From Methylacidiphilaceae bacterium (GTDB lineage Bacteria > Verrucomicrobiota > Verrucomicrobiia > Methylacidiphilales > Methylacidiphilaceae): 15,984 nt of DNA. Position 1 is the stretch's first letter; every line of letters starts with the position of its first letter. Of the stretch, positions 7,587 to 14,440 are shown piece after piece. A program made the position numbers and the translations under genes. The notes beneath the pieces are model-generated. The model made no database searches. It saw only the letters and a program-made list of their open reading frames with translations, and had not been told where the DNA came from. The DNA is taken from contig JAQUAR010000007.1 in the NCBI GenBank assembly GCA_028687155.1, positions 1-15,984 of the forward strand, in the 5' to 3' direction.

Positions 7587-8438
7587 ATGAAGACATATTC
7601 GCATCCAGAGGCCCTGGTCGAGACGGCGTGGCTCGCGGATCATCTGCAAGACCCTGGCATTCGCATTGTCGAGAGCAATGAGGATGTCCTGCTCTACGAC
7701 ACCGGCCATATTCCGGGGGCGGTCCACATCGACTGGCGAGCAGACCTCAACGATCCATGGATCAGAGACTACATTGCTCCGGATCAATTTGCCGCTCTGT
7801 GCCGCAGGAACGGGATCAGCGAAACGACGACCTGCATCTTTTACGGAGACAAGTCCAACTGGTGGGCCTGCTATGCACTCTGGGCGTTCCGCTTGTACGG
7901 GCATGACCGCGTGAAGATTCTCAATGGTGGCAGGGACAAATGGATACGGGAAGGGCGTCCGATGGTCCGCGAAAAACGTTCCTATCGAGAAGTGCCTTAC
8001 GCGGTGCCCACGGTCCGGCACGACAAGGAGATTCGGGCATTCTACGACGAGGTGCGGGCCTTTTTGCAGACGGGCGGGCCTTTGATCGACGTCCGGAGCC
8101 CGGGCGAGTTCACGGGCGAGCTCCTCCATATGCCGGAATACCCTCAGGAAGGAGCCCTCCGCGGCGGTCACATTCCCGGTGCCAAGAGCGTGCCTTGGAA
8201 AACGGCCGTTCGTGAGGACGGGACTTTTAAATCGGCCGACGAGCTGGCCAGGATTTACGAGGAAGGTTGCGGGCTTTCCGCAGATCAGGAAGCGATCGTC
8301 TACTGCCGCATCGGGGAGCGCTCCAGCCACACCTGGTTTGTCCTGAGCTACTTGCTTGGTCACAAGAGGGTCAGGAATTACGATGGGTCTTGGACCGAAT
8401 GGGGGAACCGGGTCGGTGCCCCCGTCCAACGGCCGTAG
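7587..8438 (+). CDS. Two-domain thiosulfate sulfurtransferase (rhodanese)
   Basis: Tandem rhodanese that carries sulfur as a cysteine persulfide from thiosulfate or a similar donor to an acceptor thiol or cyanide; no signal peptide, so cytoplasmic. The 283 residues match the family. The N-terminal half (about 5-125) is the inactive repeat, with ETxWL-like start, [27 protein letters not shown] (Asp at the catalytic position) and LNGGRDKWI. The C-terminal half has [19 protein letters not shown] and the active loop [12 protein letters not shown], with nucleophile C240. The CRxGxRS loop is of the thiosulfate type rather than the CGSGVTA loop of mercaptopyruvate sulfurtransferases. It closely resembles actinobacterial CysA/SseA-type proteins by eye. 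No ribosome site is visible before the ATG. sufE follows after 45 bases, which suggests an operon passing sulfur between the two, an inference. True donor and acceptor cannot be read from sequence. Confidence 0.92.
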   Translation: MKTYSHPEALVETAWLADHLQDPGIRIVESNEDVLLYDTGHIPGAVHIDWRADLNDPWIRDYIAPDQFAALCRRNGISETTTCIFYGDKSNWWACYALWAFRLYGHDRVKILNGGRDKWIREGRPMVREKRSYREVPYAVPTVRHDKEIRAFYDEVRAFLQTGGPLIDVRSPGEFTGELLHMPEYPQEGALRGGHIPGAKSVPWKTAVREDGTFKSADELARIYEEGCGLSADQEAIVYCRIGERSSHTWFVLSYLLGHKRVRNYDGSWTEWGNRVGAPVQRP

Positions 8439-8483
8439 AGCAGTGTTTGACGTTCGACCAAATTGGGTCTTGACTCATCCTCG

Positions 8484-8969
8484 ATGCAAAACGTCGACCC
8501 AGCTTTACCAGCGCGACTTGAAGAGATCGTCAACCTTTTCCAAAATCTTCCCGAAGAGGAGAAGCGGGAACTGCTCATCGCCTACAGCGATCGGACTAAC
8601 GAATGTTCTCCCAAGGAGGGAGAGACATTTACGCTCTCCGATATCCGCAAGGATGAGGAGTGCACGGATTCGGTAGGAGTCTTTTTGAAGGCCGATTCGG
8701 ACAATCGGCTCCTCTTTCGGATGTCCCTCGGCTCTCATGTGCAGACCCTTACGCGTGCGATGGCGTCCATCCTCTGTCAGGGTCTGGCTGGCTCTACCGC
8801 AGAGGAGGTAATGGCGGTTCCCAGCGGTTTTGTGCCGAAAATCGTGGGCACGGAGCTGGTGCGTCAACGGAGTCAGACCGTCTATTACATCCTCGCCCGA
8901 ATGAAAAGCGCCTGCCGTCAGCTCGTTGCCGAACGGAGGCGGGCCAACTTAGCGAGTTCGACGTCATGA
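8484..8969 (+). CDS. sufE: SufE-family sulfur-acceptor protein (Fe-S assembly)
   Basis: SufE proteins take the persulfide sulfur from a cysteine desulfurase (SufS) and pass it to the SufBCD scaffold for Fe-S cluster building. The 161 residues have the family layout: an N-terminal helix ARLEEIVNLFQNLPEEEKRELL, the acceptor-cysteine loop RKDEECTDSVGVFL (C60, aligning with C51 of E. coli SufE), then FRMSLGSHVQTLTRAMASIL and GLAGSTAEEVMAVPSGF, which match the helical second half, and a Lys-rich final helix ARMKSACRQL. A second Cys at 41 (TNECSP) lies before the loop. The stop overlaps the next start as ATGA. The in-frame TTG at 8463 is an alternative start seven codons earlier; neither has a clear ribosome site. 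No sufS or sufBCD gene is in view. Its pairing with the upstream rhodanese suggests that protein could be a partner. The family call rests on pattern matching, so it is good but not certain. Confidence 0.8.
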   Translation: MQNVDPALPARLEEIVNLFQNLPEEEKRELLIAYSDRTNECSPKEGETFTLSDIRKDEECTDSVGVFLKADSDNRLLFRMSLGSHVQTLTRAMASILCQGLAGSTAEEVMAVPSGFVPKIVGTELVRQRSQTVYYILARMKSACRQLVAERRRANLASSTS

Positions 8970-9598
8970 GCTTCGACGGGGAAGACGCCGAGGCAACTTA
9001 TCGTGCGCTGGGTCTAGGGAGAGCTCCTTTGCGGCTGGATAGCGAGTCCAGCCTCCGGGAAAAGGCCGTCGCGCTTGGAGGAGAGACTTCCGACTTCCCG
9101 CGAATGCTCGTTGGACGGAGCCGCTACGAGAAGGTCCTGGACGAACTCGTTACCCGGCGGCTTCGCGATGCTGCGAGCGAATCCTCCCCTTTCCCGCCCA
9201 GTTTTCTCATGCCATACTTCCGTGAGCGGTTCCGACCAGCCGCGTATGATCAGCTGCTGCGGGAGAAAGATCGCCGGTCGGATCTCGAAACCATCCCGCT
9301 GTCAGCGGATCAGCGAGCCCATCTGTATCGCCGAACCCTTGTGCAAAGGGTTCTCTCGCACATCGAGCGGCGATGGGTGAATAGTCGGGCTGGACTCGAT
9401 CTGCTTTGGCAGAAGATCGTCGGCCCGGAAATCGCTTCGGAATCACAGCTCGTTCGCATCGACCGGACTACCAAGAGGGCGATTCTGCGATCACTCAACT
9501 CTTCGCTCGCTTTCTCGCTACGTCGGCAGCCGGATCTCCCTCACAAGCTTTCCGAAGCTTTGGGCATCCCGATTCGCGAGATCCGCGTGATCTCCTAA
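8966..9598 (+). CDS. DUF721 / DciA-like protein with long N-terminal extension
   Basis: The C-terminal 80 residues fit the DUF721 (DciA-like) pattern: a helix VLSHIERRW, LLWQKIVGPEIASESQLVRI (about 146-165, with the family W followed by hydrophobic-VGxxIA), a strand RAILRSLNSSLAFSL, and LSEALGIPIREIRVI at the end. In many bacteria DciA interacts with the replicative helicase DnaB and helps load it; DUF721 proteins elsewhere remain uncharacterised. The first 130 or so residues are charged, without membrane segments or signal peptide, and I recognise no domain in them (FPPSFLMPYFRERFRP is a distinctive stretch). The ATG overlaps the sufE stop by four bases, so translation is probably coupled. 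No separate ribosome site is needed; a GGAGG lies too far upstream. It ends 32 bases before the convergent sucD stop, and its own stop lies in the poly-T part of the minus-strand terminator. The DciA role is inference. Confidence 0.65.
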   Translation: MSFDGEDAEATYRALGLGRAPLRLDSESSLREKAVALGGETSDFPRMLVGRSRYEKVLDELVTRRLRDAASESSPFPPSFLMPYFRERFRPAAYDQLLREKDRRSDLETIPLSADQRAHLYRRTLVQRVLSHIERRWVNSRAGLDLLWQKIVGPEIASESQLVRIDRTTKRAILRSLNSSLAFSLRRQPDLPHKLSEALGIPIREIRVIS

Positions 9599-9617
9599 AA
9601 ACCGGCGTTGCGGCCGG
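9597..9617 (-). terminator. Rho-independent terminator of the sucC-sucD operon
   Basis: On the minus strand CCGGC-CGCAAC-GCCGG forms a 5-bp, all G/C stem with a 6-base loop, directly followed by TTTTT. It begins 13 bases after the sucD stop, as expected for an intrinsic terminator of the leftward operon. On the plus strand the hairpin is followed by ATGAAAG, so it is not an obvious terminator for the DUF721 gene, whose stop codon overlaps the T tract. Confidence 0.75.
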
Positions 9618-9630
9618 ATGAAAGTGCCGC

Positions 9631-10515
9631 TCAGGAAACGGTGGCCGCCATGACCTTGGACATTCCTTCCCCAATCTCCGCCGGAGAGCGGATGACCGAG
9701 ATTCCAACCGCGTCGAAGGCCTCAATTTTTGCCTCCACCGTGCCGGCGGCTCCCGTAATGACGGCCCCCGCGTGCCCCATACGCCTTCCCGGCGGTGCCG
9801 TGACTCCCGCCAGGAAAGCCGCCGTCGGCTTTCGAGAGGAAGTTTGCCAAAATGCGGCCGCATCCTGTTCCTCACGCCCTCCGATTTCTCCAATCACCAA
9901 GATCGCTTCCGTCGCGGGATCCCGATCAAACATTTCGATGACCTCTTGCAGCCCGAGCCCGTGAATGGGATCACCTCCGATCCCAACGCAGCTGCTCTGC
10001 CCAATGCCCCTCTGCGAAAGCTGCCAGACCGCCTCATAGGTGAGAGTCCCGCTGCGAGAGACAATCCCCACCGGGCCCGGTTTATGAATGTAGCCCGGCA
10101 TGATGCCGATCTTGCATTGCCCCGGCGTAATCACTCCCGGGCAATTTGGCCCGATCAGGCGCGTCTTCGTATCTTCCAAGCATTGGCGGACCCGAACCAT
10201 GTCGAGCGTGGGAATGCCTTCGGTTATGCAGACGATCAGCTCGATGCCGGCGGCCGCCGCCTCCAGAATGGCGTCCGCAGCCCCGGAGGCGGGCACAAAG
10301 ATCAAGCTCGCATTGCATCCGCTCGCCTGCTTCGCTTCGGCCACCGAATCGAAGATGGGCACCCGTTCATCAAGCTTTTGCCCCCCTCTCCCCGGCGTCA
10401 CTCCAGCCACGATGCTCGTCCCGTACTCGAGGCACGCACGGGCGTGAAACGATCCGGCCTTTCCGGTAATACCCTGAACGACGACCCGGGTGGAACCATC
10501 GACAAGAATCGCCAT
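9631..10515 (-). CDS. sucD: Succinyl-CoA synthetase (ADP-forming), alpha subunit
   Basis: Alpha subunit of the TCA-cycle enzyme that converts succinyl-CoA, phosphate and a nucleoside diphosphate to succinate, CoA and NTP through a phosphohistidine. The 294 residues match E. coli SucD (289). The N-terminal CoA-binding Rossmann domain has [14 protein letters not shown] and GVTPGRGG. The middle has [21 protein letters not shown] and [13 protein letters not shown]. The phospho-histidine is H248 in [12 protein letters not shown] (E. coli H246). The ATG directly follows the sucC TAA with no base between (TAAATG). An AGGGAG nine bases before the ATG, inside the end of sucC (10525-10530), is one of the better ribosome sites in the window. 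It is the last gene of the operon, before a terminator. Nucleotide preference (ATP or GTP) cannot be read safely. Confidence 0.97.
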   Translation of the reverse strand: MAILVDGSTRVVVQGITGKAGSFHARACLEYGTSIVAGVTPGRGGQKLDERVPIFDSVAEAKQASGCNASLIFVPASGAADAILEAAAAGIELIVCITEGIPTLDMVRVRQCLEDTKTRLIGPNCPGVITPGQCKIGIMPGYIHKPGPVGIVSRSGTLTYEAVWQLSQRGIGQSSCVGIGGDPIHGLGLQEVIEMFDRDPATEAILVIGEIGGREEQDAAAFWQTSSRKPTAAFLAGVTAPPGRRMGHAGAVITGAAGTVEAKIEAFDAVGISVIRSPAEIGEGMSKVMAATVS

Positions 10516-11706
10516 TTATCGAGTCTCCCTAGCTGCGGCTACGGCTTTTTGGGCCGCGTCCGCCAGATCGTCCGAGGTCCGGATCGGCAAGCCCGACTGT
10601 TGCAGGATCGCCTTGCCCTCTTCGAAATTGGTGCCTTGCAGCCGCACGACGATCGGTACCTTGGGCTTCGTATGAGAAACGGCTTCCACAATGCCTCGGG
10701 CGATCACATCGCATCGCATGATGCCGCCAAAGATGTGGACGAAAATTGCTCGCACCCTAGGATCCGCCATCAGGATGCCGAACGCCTTGGTTACGTGGTT
10801 TTGATCGGCTCCGCCACCCACGTCGAGGAAGTTGGCCGGTTCTCCTCCGTAGCGATGAAGGATGTCCATCGTCGCCATCGCAAGCCCGGCCCCGTTGACC
10901 ATGCAGCCGATTTCTCCCGAAAGGCCGACGTAATTGAGGCCGGCCTTCAAGGCCTCCCCCTCACGGACATCCTCAACCAGCTCGTTCCGGTAGGCAGCAA
11001 TCTCCGGATGTCGAAAGAGAGCATTTTCATCCAAGCCGATCTTGGCATCGATCACGGCGATCTTCTCAGTTCCGATCACGGCAAGCGGATTGATCTCGGC
11101 AAGGCTCGCGTCACATTCGCAAAAGAAACGATAGAGCCGAACGATCAGATCGGCTGTCTGAGTGAGCAGAAGGCCGCGCAGGCCCATGCACGCAGCGAGT
11201 TCTCTCGCTTGGTACGGCCAAAACCCAACTTGGGGATCAACCCATATCCGATGGATGGTTCCCGGACTCTCTCTGGCCACCTCTTCGATATCGACCCCGC
11301 CATGAGCGCTGCCGACCACCAGGGGGCGTCGACGTCCACGATCGATGAGGATCGCTAAGTAGAGCTCGCGGCTGATCTGCGGCGCTTCGGCAACCAATAC
11401 CTTGCTCACCGATCGTCCTTCCGGGCCGGTCTGCGCCGTGACCAAAACACCTCCAAGCATCGCCCGTGCCACTTCTTCCACCTCCGCTGGGTGTCCGCAG
11501 AGCCGCACGCCTCCGGCAAACCCGCTCAGGAAGCGCCCCTTTCCTCTCCCGCCAGCCAAAATCTGCGCTTTCACGACGAAGGGACCCATGGCTAGCCCCT
11601 CCGCAATCCGCCGCGCTTCCTCAGGCCTCGTCGCCACACCCCCGGGCGAGATGGGCAAGCCATATCGACCCAGAAGACCCCTTGCCTGATATTCGAAGAG
11701 ATTCAC
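10516..11706 (-). CDS. sucC: Succinyl-CoA synthetase, beta subunit
   Basis: Beta subunit that binds the nucleotide through an ATP-grasp domain and completes succinyl-CoA synthetase with SucD. The 396 residues compare with 388 in E. coli. The N-terminal ATP-grasp region starts MNLFEYQARGLL and has VVKAQILAGGRGKG (about 44-57); the metal and phosphate site is LAEINPL (about 202-208). The C-terminal CoA-ligase domain shows GLSGEIGCMVNGAGLAM, NFLDVGGGAD and FVHIFGGIMRCDVIA. The start codon is GTG, and it overlaps the stop of the upstream uncharacterised gene as GTGA, so translation is likely coupled. An AGGCG about ten bases upstream may help. sucD follows immediately. Confidence 0.97.
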   Translation of the reverse strand: MNLFEYQARGLLGRYGLPISPGGVATRPEEARRIAEGLAMGPFVVKAQILAGGRGKGRFLSGFAGGVRLCGHPAEVEEVARAMLGGVLVTAQTGPEGRSVSKVLVAEAPQISRELYLAILIDRGRRRPLVVGSAHGGVDIEEVARESPGTIHRIWVDPQVGFWPYQARELAACMGLRGLLLTQTADLIVRLYRFFCECDASLAEINPLAVIGTEKIAVIDAKIGLDENALFRHPEIAAYRNELVEDVREGEALKAGLNYVGLSGEIGCMVNGAGLAMATMDILHRYGGEPANFLDVGGGADQNHVTKAFGILMADPRVRAIFVHIFGGIMRCDVIARGIVEAVSHTKPKVPIVVRLQGTNFEEGKAILQQSGLPIRTSDDLADAAQKAVAAARETR

Positions 11707-13022
11707 GGAATAACGCCTGTCTTTCCCTCGCGAGCACGGGATCGCGTCGGTTCCCCCGCTCCCTCCATCCGAGTGGCAGGAACGAGAATCGCATCGCGCA
11801 TTCCGTGAACCAGTTTCTTGTCTGCGGGACAGATGGTCGCCAAGACGCCGCCGAGTTCGGTTTTCCCGTCCAGCGCAAAATAATAGGGAGAGATTCTGAC
11901 GCGCCCGGTCATTCGTTCTTCCCCTCCACTCGACGTAAAAAACCGATGTTCAACGAGCGCGCCCTTGGCAAATCGCTGCAAAAGCCAAGGATGGGACCCA
12001 AACTCCTCGAGCGCATGTTCAATCCGTTTCTGCCACTCGGCTTGGGCCAAATCGGATCCCACAAAGACTCCCCGAGAACCCCAGGCAAGAGGAGAAAAAC
12101 CAGATATCTTGAGGACCAGATCTCTTTCCGATTGGCTAAAATGGCCGAGTTCCCGCCAATCGTTGATCTCCAAGCCTGGATAGACCGCCTGTGGAGGAAG
12201 AGGAGCTGGATCGAGGATCCAGCTCTGAGGAATCATTTCTCGCAGGAGTTGGAACCCCTTGTCCGTGAGCTGGCGCCGCCAAAACTCCCGCAGCGGCCGG
12301 AACCAGAAAAGCGCAAGCCACAGCTTCTCTTCCAGGTAGGGCTTCGGCGGCGGTGTCATCAGGACTCGATCTGGATCGAAGCTCTCTCGGATCGTGGAGA
12401 GGCTTTCCCAGTCGAAGCACTCGAAAAAGCGGTAGATCGCACGGTCGCTGCAGCGATAGTCTTCCGCTGCGCACACCCGATCGGAACCCACCAGGTACTC
12501 CATTTCAGGCCGATAGGAAGAGGCTTCCTCAGAAACCACGACGTCCCCCGTCGGAAAGAGGCGGGCAAACCCTTCCTTCATCTTGCCTCCGCCTCCTAGA
12601 AGAGCCGAATCCCAGCGCGAGAATTGCTCCTGCAGCCAGGCCGTCACCCCAATGCCTCCCGGCACGCTATCGAGCTCGCACAGGGCGAAGCCCGACTCCG
12701 TCCAGAGAAGATCAGGCCGGATCACGCGCGGAACCTGGTTCGCCAATGCCGGGTGCCGTGCAAGAGAGACGAGTTCTGCCGGCTTACCTCGATCGAGGAG
12801 TTCGGCGATCCAGGTTGGCGCCCTTCCCTGCACGCTCCATCGGTAGAGGAGATTGCAACCCTGCACGAAATGCTGCAGAACCGGACCCAGCCTTCCTAGC
12901 AACGCGACATGCCGCTCGCTTAAGGGGAATGCGGCATCGCTGGCGCGCCATTCCTTCTCGGCAAGCAGCCCGGAAGTCGGCATTCCGCTGCGCAACAGCG
13001 ACAATCGATCGTGGGCGTTCAA
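11703..13022 (-). CDS. Uncharacterised protein, possibly circularly permuted ATP-grasp ligase-like
   Basis: I do not recognise this 439-residue protein as a named family. It has no signal peptide or membrane segment. Two stretches resemble the glutathionylspermidine-synthase / circularly permuted ATP-grasp group. One is WTESGFALCELDSVPGGIG (about 107-125), like the E-x-N-x-xPGG substrate strand. The other is the block VLKISGFSPLAWGSRGVFVG (about 303-322), HPWLLQRF and ELGGVLATICPADKKLVHG (about 389-407), like the nucleotide-binding lysine strand, glycine loop and metal-binding end. The N-terminal 100 residues and the 145-300 middle (Trp- and Arg-rich, WLALFWFRPLREFWRR) are unassigned. It is the first gene of a leftward operon, overlapping the sucC start by four bases. 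The first possible start is TTG at 13022, just after an in-frame TAG; an ATG at 12983 (14th codon) is an alternative. The ligase idea is inference from pattern only. That it is a real gene is supported by length and the coupled junction. Confidence 0.85.
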   Translation of the reverse strand: MNAHDRLSLLRSGMPTSGLLAEKEWRASDAAFPLSERHVALLGRLGPVLQHFVQGCNLLYRWSVQGRAPTWIAELLDRGKPAELVSLARHPALANQVPRVIRPDLLWTESGFALCELDSVPGGIGVTAWLQEQFSRWDSALLGGGGKMKEGFARLFPTGDVVVSEEASSYRPEMEYLVGSDRVCAAEDYRCSDRAIYRFFECFDWESLSTIRESFDPDRVLMTPPPKPYLEEKLWLALFWFRPLREFWRRQLTDKGFQLLREMIPQSWILDPAPLPPQAVYPGLEINDWRELGHFSQSERDLVLKISGFSPLAWGSRGVFVGSDLAQAEWQKRIEHALEEFGSHPWLLQRFAKGALVEHRFFTSSGGEERMTGRVRISPYYFALDGKTELGGVLATICPADKKLVHGMRDAILVPATRMEGAGEPTRSRAREGKTGVIP

Positions 13023-13149
13023 AACCTAATCGGATCCTCGATGTCCGCCGGATTTAGGCAATCTTTGCAAAAACAGCTCCCCTTTCGAACGTGATTCGAC
13101 CGCATTTTCTTCGCAACATCCTAGCGGGAACTTTCTGGCCACCCCCCAA

Positions 13150-13168
13150 CCCGCGAGGCCGGCGCGGG
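13150..13168. repeat. Perfect G/C-only inverted repeat in the spacer
   Basis: CCCGCG-AGGCCGG-CGCGGG gives a perfect 6-bp stem with a 7-base loop, 128 bases upstream of the start of the leftward 439-residue gene. No T tract follows on either strand, so it is not a standard terminator. It may be a protein-binding palindrome or a leader structure for the leftward operon; chance is possible in such GC-rich DNA. Confidence 0.4.
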
Positions 13169-13407
13169 AAGCCCACTTTCGAGCTACCTCCAGAAGAGGA
13201 ATTGAATCCAGACGTTCTCATAGCTCGCCGGACATCGGCTCGTCAACCTCTTCTCGGGCATGGGAGAGGGCAGACACGCTTCCTGCAAAGAACCATTGAG
13301 CACCCTTCTTCGATTAGCTGCCCTTATGCACAATCCGATTCTCTTCGACGGTTTTCGGCTTCTGATTCGACGAAACATCGCTCGATCATAGGGATTCATC
13401 CAAGGGC

Positions 13408-13437
13408 TTGCGCCATCCCTCGCGAACCGCTTATATC
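13408..13437 (+). promoter_or_regulatory. Possible trxB promoter giving a very short leader
   Basis: TTGCGC (13408-13413), an 18-base spacer and TATATC (13432-13437) loosely fit a sigma-70-type promoter. Transcription would then begin at or a few bases before the trxB ATG at 13447, implying a leaderless or nearly leaderless message. This agrees with the lack of a ribosome-binding site before that ATG. The -35 match is poor (three of six). Confidence 0.25.
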
Positions 13438-13446
13438 GGTCTCGCC

Positions 13447-14391
13447 ATGGAAGAACTTATCATCGTTGGTTCCGGTTGCGCCGGCTGGACGGCGGCGATC
13501 TATGCCGCGCGCGCGAACCTTCGCCCTCTCGTCATCACAGGAACAGAGCCGGGGGGGCTTTTGACAACGACTACCCTTGTCGAAAATTTTCCCGGTTTTC
13601 CCAACGGCATTCAGGGAGCTGATTTGATGGTCGCCATGGAAGAACAGGCCAAGCGTTTTGGAGCGCGAGTCCTCTCCATGGCAACGGTAACCCAAGCCCG
13701 GCTTTCCGACGTCTTGAAACAAGTCGTGCTCGAGGATCAGGTGCTGGAAGCCAGAGCCGTGATCCTCGCGGTGGGAGCTCGTCCAAGGCACCTGGATGCC
13801 CCGGGAGAAACAGAGTTGGAGACGCGAGGAGTCAGTTATTGTGCGACCTGCGACGGTGCCCTTCCCGCGTTTCGCAATCAAACCATGGTGGTCGTGGGCG
13901 GAGGCGATTCCGCGTGCGAGGAAGCCCTCTACCTGACTCATTTCGCCTCTGAAGTCTACCTCATCCACCGGCGGGATCGGTTGCGAGCCTCTCCGATTAT
14001 GGCCAATCGCGTCCTGAGCGACCCCAAGATTCGGCCGGTTTGGAACACAGTGGTCACCGAGGTGATGGGACGCGACAAAGGCAAGCTCACGGGGTTGAGT
14101 CTCCGTGATCTGCACACGGGAAAGGAGAGTGCGCTCTCTTGTGCGGCCCTTTTCGTCGCGATTGGCCACCAGCCCAGCACCGACTGTTTTCAGGGGAAGA
14201 TCGACCTCGACGAACGCGGCTATATCCGGGTCGACGATGGTTCCCGAACTAGCCAGCGCGGAGTATTTGCGGCAGGAGACTGTGTCGATTTCACCTATCG
14301 GCAAGCAGTGACGGCGGCGGGAATGGGCTGCATGGCCGCCCTGGATGCGGAACGGTATCTCTCCGCGCTCTCCACACCTTCCCACGCTTGA
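13447..14391 (+). CDS. trxB: Thioredoxin reductase (NADPH)
   Basis: FAD enzyme that passes electrons from NADPH to thioredoxin; cytoplasmic dimer. The 314 residues match the low-molecular-weight family (E. coli 321). The N-terminal FAD dinucleotide site is [19 protein letters not shown] (about 5-23), with Cys where most bacteria have Pro (GSGPAG). The redox-active pair C132/C135 is in [10 protein letters not shown]. The NADPH domain has [15 protein letters not shown] (about 149-163) and the phosphate-binding HRRDRLRA (about 174-181). The second FAD motif is FAAGDCVD followed by [18 protein letters not shown]. The start is set by alignment; an in-frame TTG at 13408 would add 13 residues that do not fit the family. 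No ribosome site precedes the ATG. tig follows after 49 bases. Whether the flavin-site Cys is functional is unknown. Confidence 0.96.
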   Translation: MEELIIVGSGCAGWTAAIYAARANLRPLVITGTEPGGLLTTTTLVENFPGFPNGIQGADLMVAMEEQAKRFGARVLSMATVTQARLSDVLKQVVLEDQVLEARAVILAVGARPRHLDAPGETELETRGVSYCATCDGALPAFRNQTMVVVGGGDSACEEALYLTHFASEVYLIHRRDRLRASPIMANRVLSDPKIRPVWNTVVTEVMGRDKGKLTGLSLRDLHTGKESALSCAALFVAIGHQPSTDCFQGKIDLDERGYIRVDDGSRTSQRGVFAAGDCVDFTYRQAVTAAGMGCMAALDAERYLSALSTPSHA

Positions 14392-14440
14392 TTCGAGGCT
14401 GCCCAAGAGATAAACTCAACTTTTTTACAAGAAAGCCAAT

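Larger units (their letters stand above)
13023..13446. other. Gene-free divergent spacer between the sucCD operon and trxB
   Basis: This 424-base stretch separates the leftward operon start from trxB. Open frames cross it on both strands (plus 13091 onward, minus 13184-13399), but their products are Arg/Ser/Pro-rich, resemble no protein I know and run into trxB in the wrong frame, so I do not call genes. It contains a perfect G/C hairpin (13150-13168) and a possible promoter close to trxB. I see no tRNA, riboswitch core or attachment site in it. Confidence 0.55.

Noticed and set aside
7578..8429. A 283-codon minus-strand open frame opposite the rhodanese gene
   Set aside because: It mirrors the rhodanese gene almost end to end; the plus-strand protein has complete family motifs and the antisense product has none.
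9772..11358. A 528-codon plus-strand open frame opposite sucD and sucC
   Set aside because: It is the antisense shadow of two unmistakable genes; its His/Arg/Asp-rich product shows no domain.
13184..13399. A 71-codon minus-strand open frame in the same spacer, ending SYENVWIQFLFWR
   Set aside because: No family resemblance and no ribosome site; could be a relic, but nothing supports it.
13091..13564. A 157-codon plus-strand open frame covering the large spacer
   Set aside because: The product is Arg/Ser/Pro-rich with no recognisable motif and runs about 110 bases into trxB in another frame, as expected of a chance frame in GC-rich DNA.
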